Below are positions 60,119 to 63,541 of a stretch of 63,541 nucleotides of DNA, in pieces (position 1 is the stretch's first letter; each line of letters starts with the position of its first letter). Location: the IMG/VR virus record IMGVR_UViG_3300032322_001418, positions 1 to 63,541 of that record; one strand, 5' to 3'. Both the position numbers and the translations under genes were made by a program. The stretch comes from a virus. The notes beneath the pieces are model-generated. The model was not told where the DNA came from. It was given only the letters and a program-made list of their open reading frames with translations, and searched no databases.

Positions 60119-60561
60119 GCCCGCTTGCCCTGTTGTCCAGCCGGTGGGTGCAGCTCGCCCTGATGGCCTTGGTGGCGGCCTTTCTGGGCTGGCTTCTGCT
60201 GGGTGCCCGTGAGGAGATCGGCCGGCTGGAGGCCTCTCTGGAGGCCCAGCGGGGGCTGGTCGCCCAGTGCGCTGACGCGAATGGTGATAACCTGAAGGTC
60301 ATCGACGCCCTGCGCCGGGACATCGACGCCCTGCGCCTGAAGCGCGCCGAGGAGGCTGCCGAGCGCGAGGCGGCGCTGGCCGAGCGGGATCGCCGGCTGG
60401 CGCAGGCTGAGGCAGCGGCGGCTGCCGAGAGGAGGAAGCGCCGTGAGCTATTCCGGAGTAGCCCAGACTGCGAGGCCTTTGGTGGCCTCCGGGTTGATCT
60501 GGCTTGCCCTGCTGTCGCTGACCGGCTGCGCCAGCGAACAGAGGGTCATCGTCCGGACTGA
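60115..60561 (+). CDS. i-spanin (Rz-like)
   Basis: 148 residues with GTG start overlapping the previous stop (GTGA). One N-terminal span (LALMALVAAFLGWLLLG) and a long Arg/Glu/Ala coiled coil to residue 120, then a Cys-containing tail. Inner-membrane spanin that links with the outer-membrane lipoprotein to fuse the membranes at lysis. The o-spanin gene starts inside it. Confidence 0.88.
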   Translation: MSPLALLSSRWVQLALMALVAAFLGWLLLGAREEIGRLEASLEAQRGLVAQCADANGDNLKVIDALRRDIDALRLKRAEEAAEREAALAERDRRLAQAEAAAAAERRKRRELFRSSPDCEAFGGLRVDLACPAVADRLRQRTEGHRPD

Positions 60562-60760
60562 GCGGGTAGAGGTTCCGGTGGAGGTGGTGAAGCCCCTCCC
60601 AGAGGGACTGACCCAGCCGATCCCGCGTCCGGAACCCCTACCCGCCCAGTACACCGTCGAGGACGTGTTCGACCTGATCGACACGCTCTACGACCTGCTG
60701 GACCGCGCCAACGCAGACCGCGAGGCGGCCGGCAAGCTCACCCGGCCGTCGCCGCCTTGA
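60443..60760 (+). CDS. o-spanin lipoprotein (Rz1-like), embedded start
   Basis: 105 residues; GTG start with GAGGAGG upstream, inside the i-spanin gene in another frame. A signal sequence with lipobox LTGC (residues 26-29) predicts lipidation at C29. The mature part is Pro/Glu/Val-rich, typical of o-spanins. The partially nested arrangement is the known Rz/Rz1 type. The last 23 bases overlap a converging minus-strand gene. Confidence 0.88.
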   Translation: MSYSGVAQTARPLVASGLIWLALLSLTGCASEQRVIVRTERVEVPVEVVKPLPEGLTQPIPRPEPLPAQYTVEDVFDLIDTLYDLLDRANADREAAGKLTRPSPP

Positions 60761-60938
60761 TCACCCTGATCGCGCGCGGCCGGATTTCCTCGACCATCGA
60801 CATGATCTGCTCGCCGTGACGCTGGCACTGGGCGGCCCATGCCTCGTTCTTGTGGAACGTGGACACGCAGCCGCAGCGGAAGGCAACGTGCGTCACCTTC
60901 TCTGTTGCACAAAAGCTGTTGCGTGGAACGGCACCCAT
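60738..60938 (-). CDS. Small Cys/His-rich protein, last of the leftward read
   Basis: 66 residues from ATG at 60938; no obvious ribosome site, so the start is uncertain. Cys and His pairs (CATEKVTHVAFRCGCVSTFH, then CQRH) suggest zinc binding. Its 3' end overlaps the o-spanin gene. It lies on the minus strand, downstream of a rightward frame at 60976-61164. Confidence 0.5.
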   Translation of the reverse strand: MGAVPRNSFCATEKVTHVAFRCGCVSTFHKNEAWAAQCQRHGEQIMSMVEEIRPRAIRVIKAATAG

Positions 60939-60975
60939 ATATGTCAATGATGCACAAAGACATAGGCACGCGCAA

Positions 60976-61164
60976 GTGATCGCATTCCTGCTGCTGGTTT
61001 TCAGCCTGTTCTGCTTCCCTGACTGGCCAGTGTTTGGCGCGCTGGGAATCGCCGCAGCCTTTACCATAGCCTCGCGCACTAGGCTGTACCCCAGCCCATA
61101 TTTCGAGGCTGTGGCAGCCTGTAGCGCCTTGGCTGGGGCCATCGTCTGGGTGGTGCTAGCTTAG
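60976..61164 (+). CDS. Small two-span membrane protein
   Basis: 62 residues from GTG at 60976 (AGG 9 bases upstream). Two hydrophobic segments (VIAFLLLVFSLFCFPDWPVF and AVAACSALAGAIVWVVLA). An extended frame from 60850 adds a Cys/Arg-rich part overlapping the minus gene and is less likely. It may be an additional holin or antiholin; its stop overlaps the PagL-like gene's stop. Confidence 0.45.
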   Translation: MIAFLLLVFSLFCFPDWPVFGALGIAAAFTIASRTRLYPSPYFEAVAACSALAGAIVWVVLA

Positions 61165-61724
61165 AAGCGCCACGAGATGGCGGCCAAGTCGCGGCCCAGA
61201 TTCGACTTGCCCACGCAGCCGGGCTCGCCATTGCACACCTTGCGCGAGGTGCCGGCATTCGAGAAATGCCGGGCAATGACCAGCGCCAGACGGTCGGTGA
61301 ACCTGTAGCGCAGCATCGGCATGAACTGGATCGTTCCGGAGTTGTAGGCGTCCTCGTTCTGCAGGACGGCCAGCCCAAGGCCAATGTCCAGCTTGCCGAA
61401 GCCGTCAACGATCGCGCCATGCACAGCGATCTGGTTGCTTTGGAACTGCCCGTTGTACGTGCTTGACCCGATGAGGTGGAACCCAGCCTCTAGGCTGGTG
61501 TCCAGCGGACCCGGGGTGGCAACGACAAAGCCCAGCACCGGGGTCGGCCCGCGCGCATAGGTGCTGCCAGCCTCGATCATCAGGTCGGCAGCCTCGGCCC
61601 GCCTGCAAGTCGTTGCGAAGGCGACGATCAGCAGGATCAGGAAGATGACGAGTGTCCACCTGACCGGCTTGTCATGCGGCAGCAGCGGCGCGATCAGCGC
61701 ATTCAGCTTGTCCCAGAGTTTCAA
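61161..61724 (-). CDS. PagL-like lipid A 3-O-deacylase (outer-membrane beta barrel)
   Basis: 187 residues; TTG start overlaps the previous stop (TTGA) and has GGAGGG 8 bases upstream. A basic/hydrophobic N-terminus with a span (LVIFLILLIVAFATT) and an AEA-A cleavage-like site precedes a beta-rich mature part ending in SWRF, an outer-membrane C-terminal signature. HFSNAG gives H153 and S155, with E167 fourteen residues after the His: the same H-x-S and +14 Glu spacing as the catalytic triad of PagL (His126, Ser128, Glu140). It should remove a fatty acid from lipid A. It is read with the early leftward genes, not the lysis genes. Confidence 0.75.
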   Translation of the reverse strand: MKLWDKLNALIAPLLPHDKPVRWTLVIFLILLIVAFATTCRRAEAADLMIEAGSTYARGPTPVLGFVVATPGPLDTSLEAGFHLIGSSTYNGQFQSNQIAVHGAIVDGFGKLDIGLGLAVLQNEDAYNSGTIQFMPMLRYRFTDRLALVIARHFSNAGTSRKVCNGEPGCVGKSNLGRDLAAISWRF

Positions 61725-61918
61725 TTGCCAGCCCTCCGCTCAAGCCTGACGGTATCGCCAAGCACGATGATCCCCTTCTCGCGCATCCACTGCCGCGCCT
61801 TTTCGCGGCGTTCCTCAAGGTCAGTTTTCTCCTGCCCGACAGCGATGCGCGGCTCAAGCAGTAGAAATTCAGAGCTGGGTGGTTCCAGCATGATGCTCAG
61901 CTTGTTCACGATAGTCAT
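61721..61918 (-). CDS. Small acidic/basic protein upstream of the PagL-like gene
   Basis: 65 residues; ATG at 61918 with AGAGGTGA upstream. Charged helical middle (EKTDLEERREKARQWMREKG). TTGA coupling with the PagL-like gene suggests a joint role or only shared translation. No family was recognised. Confidence 0.65.
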   Translation of the reverse strand: MTIVNKLSIMLEPPSSEFLLLEPRIAVGQEKTDLEERREKARQWMREKGIIVLGDTVRLERRAGN

Positions 61919-61921
61919 AGG

Positions 61922-62113
61922 TCACCTCTGGACAACACGGTCCAGCCACATCCGCACTTCAGCCTCGGTGATGGGACGGCCAATGCCGTCCCTCACCGCA
62001 GCGTTCTTGGCTGCCGTCAGCACACTGACGGTCTCTGGGTCGAACGGCCCATTGCGCAGCAGGTATTCGCTGAGCGCATAGTTGGCCGTGAATTCGTTGT
62101 TGCAGTCGGTCAT
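61922..62113 (-). CDS. Small helical protein
   Basis: 63 residues from ATG at 62113, overlapping the preceding TAA (TAATGA). GAGGG is upstream. Helix-rich (NYALSEYLLRNGPFDPET, then KNAAVRDGIGRPITEAEV). The 49-residue longer form is Gly/Arg-rich and rejected. Confidence 0.65.
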   Translation of the reverse strand: MTDCNNEFTANYALSEYLLRNGPFDPETVSVLTAAKNAAVRDGIGRPITEAEVRMWLDRVVQR

Positions 62114-62718
62114 TACTTCGGACCCTCGCCGCTGACCTGCTTTTTCTGGTCCTCGACGCTGATCTTGCGCTCCTCGGCCTTGGGCTCGACAACCGGGGTC
62201 ACCACCGGCGGCACCGCAGCCGGGCAAGACTCCAGCACCTTGGCCGCCTCGGTGGAACACAGGATGATCAGCGCCTCTCTGGTGTAGCCGATGGCGGCGA
62301 AGCTGCGTGCAGTCTCACGCTTGTCGCACTCAAGATCGCGATACGACTTGCCAGCACCCACGCCAAAGCCAGCGGCGCTGACGCCACCATTGGCGACACC
62401 CATGCAGACAGCTGACGGGAACAGCCCGCCAAGCGCTACATCCGGGGTGTTGTCGCGGGTTTTCGCAGCCTCGAACGTGATCGAGTTGTCGGCGCTGGAG
62501 TTGCTGTTGGCATTGGAGTCGCTGAACGAGCTGGACTTGCTGCCGCTGAACGATGCGCTCTTGCTGCTGCTGATCGCCAGCTGCCCCTGAGACTGCGCCT
62601 GCGCCTGCTGCTGGTGCTGAGCCTGCTGCTGATCGTGCTTTGGCGGGGTCGGCTTGGTAGCCGCAGCCGGAAACGCCAGCGTTGCGCCGATGATCGTCGT
62701 GATGATGAAACGGTTCAT
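62113..62718 (-). CDS. Exported Gln/Ser-rich protein
   Basis: 201 residues; ATG with AGAGGGT upstream. A signal peptide (FIITTIIGATLAFPAAAT) is followed by Gln-rich and Ser-rich low-complexity stretches (QQQAQHQQQAQAQSQG, then SKSASFSGSKSSSFSDS). The C-terminal half has a Cys-containing domain (three Cys) with a Pro/Glu/Lys tail. It should be in the periplasm. It precedes the PagL-like gene, so both act at the envelope. Confidence 0.72.
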   Translation of the reverse strand: MNRFIITTIIGATLAFPAAATKPTPPKHDQQQAQHQQQAQAQSQGQLAISSSKSASFSGSKSSSFSDSNANSNSSADNSITFEAAKTRDNTPDVALGGLFPSAVCMGVANGGVSAAGFGVGAGKSYRDLECDKRETARSFAAIGYTREALIILCSTEAAKVLESCPAAVPPVVTPVVEPKAEERKISVEDQKKQVSGEGPK

Positions 62719-62722
62719 GGTA

Positions 62723-63166
62723 TTACCCTCTGCTGATGATCTTGAATTCGGTGTTAGGAATCATGATGACTGGCTCCTCGTCTCCAGTCTGCCCACGGTC
62801 TGTCCTGCCTCCCCATCGTATGTCGTAGCCCATGCCAGTGTTCGGTGGCCACTTGCCATAGACAATCTGGTCGCCCCACTCGAACACGAGAAAGAATGGC
62901 TTGTTGGTCTGCTGTGCAAGCTGCTTCATATAGACCCACTTCGAGACCGACAGCAAGACCGTGTTGTACTCGCCCCATGCTGTCGGCCCGCGATATTTGT
63001 ACTCGCCCCAGCCCAGCAAGCCGTTGTTCCTGATCAGCGCCCAGTCGCAGCGGTACAGCGAGTCATCCAGCTTCATGAGCTTGCACTGCCACTTGTCGCA
63101 TAGCAGCACGCGCGCGGCATCCTCGCGGGCCAGATCTTCCGGTGTTTCGTTGCGCGGCCTAGACAT
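62723..63166 (-). CDS. PD-(D/E)XK-like nuclease fold protein
   Basis: 147 residues from ATG at 63166. D41 (CDWALIRNN) and E55-Y-K57 (GWGEYKYR) fit the D-Xn-E-x-K core. A helix and strand follow (SVSKWVYMKQLAQQTNKPFF, then LVFEWGD), as in VSR/VRR-type small nucleases. It may cut host or phage DNA. Catalytic spacing is right but the family cannot be fixed by eye. Confidence 0.6.
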   Translation of the reverse strand: MSRPRNETPEDLAREDAARVLLCDKWQCKLMKLDDSLYRCDWALIRNNGLLGWGEYKYRGPTAWGEYNTVLLSVSKWVYMKQLAQQTNKPFFLVFEWGDQIVYGKWPPNTGMGYDIRWGGRTDRGQTGDEEPVIMIPNTEFKIISRG

Positions 63167-63168
63167 GG

Positions 63169-63396
63169 TTACAGCACATCCCCCATCAAATCGCTGACCA
63201 GACACATGTCATTGTTGTCAGCGTCCTCTTTATCGCCCGGATCAGTCCACTGCAGGCTGATGATGGTGTAGCACTTCACACACTCGATCTGCCCGTTCTC
63301 GCGTATCCAAAACTGCTGTCCACCACAATTGTGTTCCCAGACCCTGACGATGCGCCGTTCCTTGAACGAGCCAAAATCAGCGACCTTATCATTCAT
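63169..63396 (-). CDS. Small protein with one CxxC motif, unknown function
   Basis: 75 residues; ATG at 63396 inside the end of the coiled-coil gene, preceded by GAGGTGA. C24 in HNCGG and C39-V-K-C42 could bind zinc (with the nearby His). The C-terminus is acidic and ends in MGDVL. It lies 2 bases before the nuclease gene. Confidence 0.68.
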   Translation of the reverse strand: MNDKVADFGSFKERRIVRVWEHNCGGQQFWIRENGQIECVKCYTIISLQWTDPGDKEDADNNDMCLVSDLMGDVL

Positions 63397-63541
63397 ACTT
63401 CACCTCGCACGCCGCCAGCGCGGCGTATTCAGCCTCTACTCGCAGTTTGTTCCCCCACCATGAAAGGGGGTCTTGATGGTATTCGCATGCTGTGCCTGCT
63501 AGGTATCCGTCAACAGCCATCTTTGCCAACTTCTTCAGCGC
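63389..63541 (-). CDS. Coiled-coil protein, C-terminal part (same gene as at 1-465)
   Basis: Continuation of the gene that starts at 465. Bases 63541-63419 duplicate 123-1, and the unique end runs to TGA at 63391-63389, overlapping the next start at 63396 by 8 bases. In this part the coiled-coil heptads end and a Trp/Tyr-containing tail (HQDPLSWWGNKLRVEAEY) follows. Confidence 0.8.
   Translation of the reverse strand, partial: ALKKLAKMAVDGYLAGTACEYHQDPLSWWGNKLRVEAEYAALAACEVKYE
63419..63541. repeat. Terminal redundancy, right copy
   Basis: Identical to 1-123 over all 123 bases. Removing one copy gives the 63,418-bp circle. Confidence 0.97.

Noticed and set aside
1-63541. Lysogeny module
   Set aside because: No integrase, excisionase, attachment-site core or repressor pair could be recognised; one Cro/XRE-like protein alone does not show lysogeny.

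Overview
The window is a complete, circularly closing genome of a tailed double-stranded DNA phage. Its first 123 bases reappear as its last 123 bases, so the unique circle is 63,418 bp, and one gene runs across the junction. The host is very probably a GC-rich Gram-negative bacterium: there is a two-component spanin pair (inner-membrane Rz type plus outer-membrane lipoprotein) and a PagL-like lipid A deacylase, both of which need an outer membrane. The neck proteins, the P22 gp10/tail-tubular-B-like hub and the 3,814-residue virion protein, with no tape measure or tail sheath, point to a podovirus. Size and layout recall the roughly 63-kb Bcep22-like podoviruses, but that comparison is from memory and was not searched. 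I see no integrase, DNA polymerase or RNA polymerase.

Four transcription blocks are visible. (1) A leftward block starts at a promoter near 3550-3580. It carries a tRNA-like element, a YqaJ-type exonuclease, RecT, SSB and four small proteins, then crosses the junction and continues from 63,418 down to about 61,160 with a CxxC protein, a PD-(D/E)XK-like nuclease, a Ser/Gln-rich exported protein, two small proteins and the PagL-like enzyme. (2) A rightward block (3655-8394) holds a Cro/XRE-like regulator, a 447-bp structured leader with its own promoter, an SF2 helicase, a zinc-ribbon/Toprim primase, a Ref-like HNH nuclease and a DUF1064 nuclease-fold protein, ending at a strong terminator. (3) A second leftward block (12331 to 8502) contains mostly unrecognised early proteins, a DUF932 protein, an HTH protein and a tRNA-Gln. 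At least two internal sigma70-type promoters are readable there. (4) A long rightward late block runs from 12404 to 60760.

The late block starts with the small terminase subunit. About 10.4 kb of small proteins, two FN3-like proteins, a 1,307-residue collagen-bearing fibre and a glycosyltransferase/dehydratase/methyltransferase cassette follow before the large terminase subunit. Then come portal, a GroES-like co-chaperonin, scaffold, capsid, neck proteins, the tail hub, an 1,804-residue fibre, glycine-rich tip proteins, a GNAT protein, internal proteins, the 11.4-kb giant gene, an M15 endolysin, holin-like membrane proteins and nested spanins.

The main points for follow-up are these. The PagL-like protein keeps the H-x-S and +14 Glu spacing and sits in the early operon rather than the lysis operon. 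The giant ejected protein has a degenerate GGDEF-like domain and an HExxGH motif inside a compositionally distinct middle. Two genes overlap out of frame, with a promoter embedded in one of them. The helicase/primase leader is long and structured, and one tRNA-like element has an abnormal length. All functional calls come from reading motifs by eye; no database search was run.
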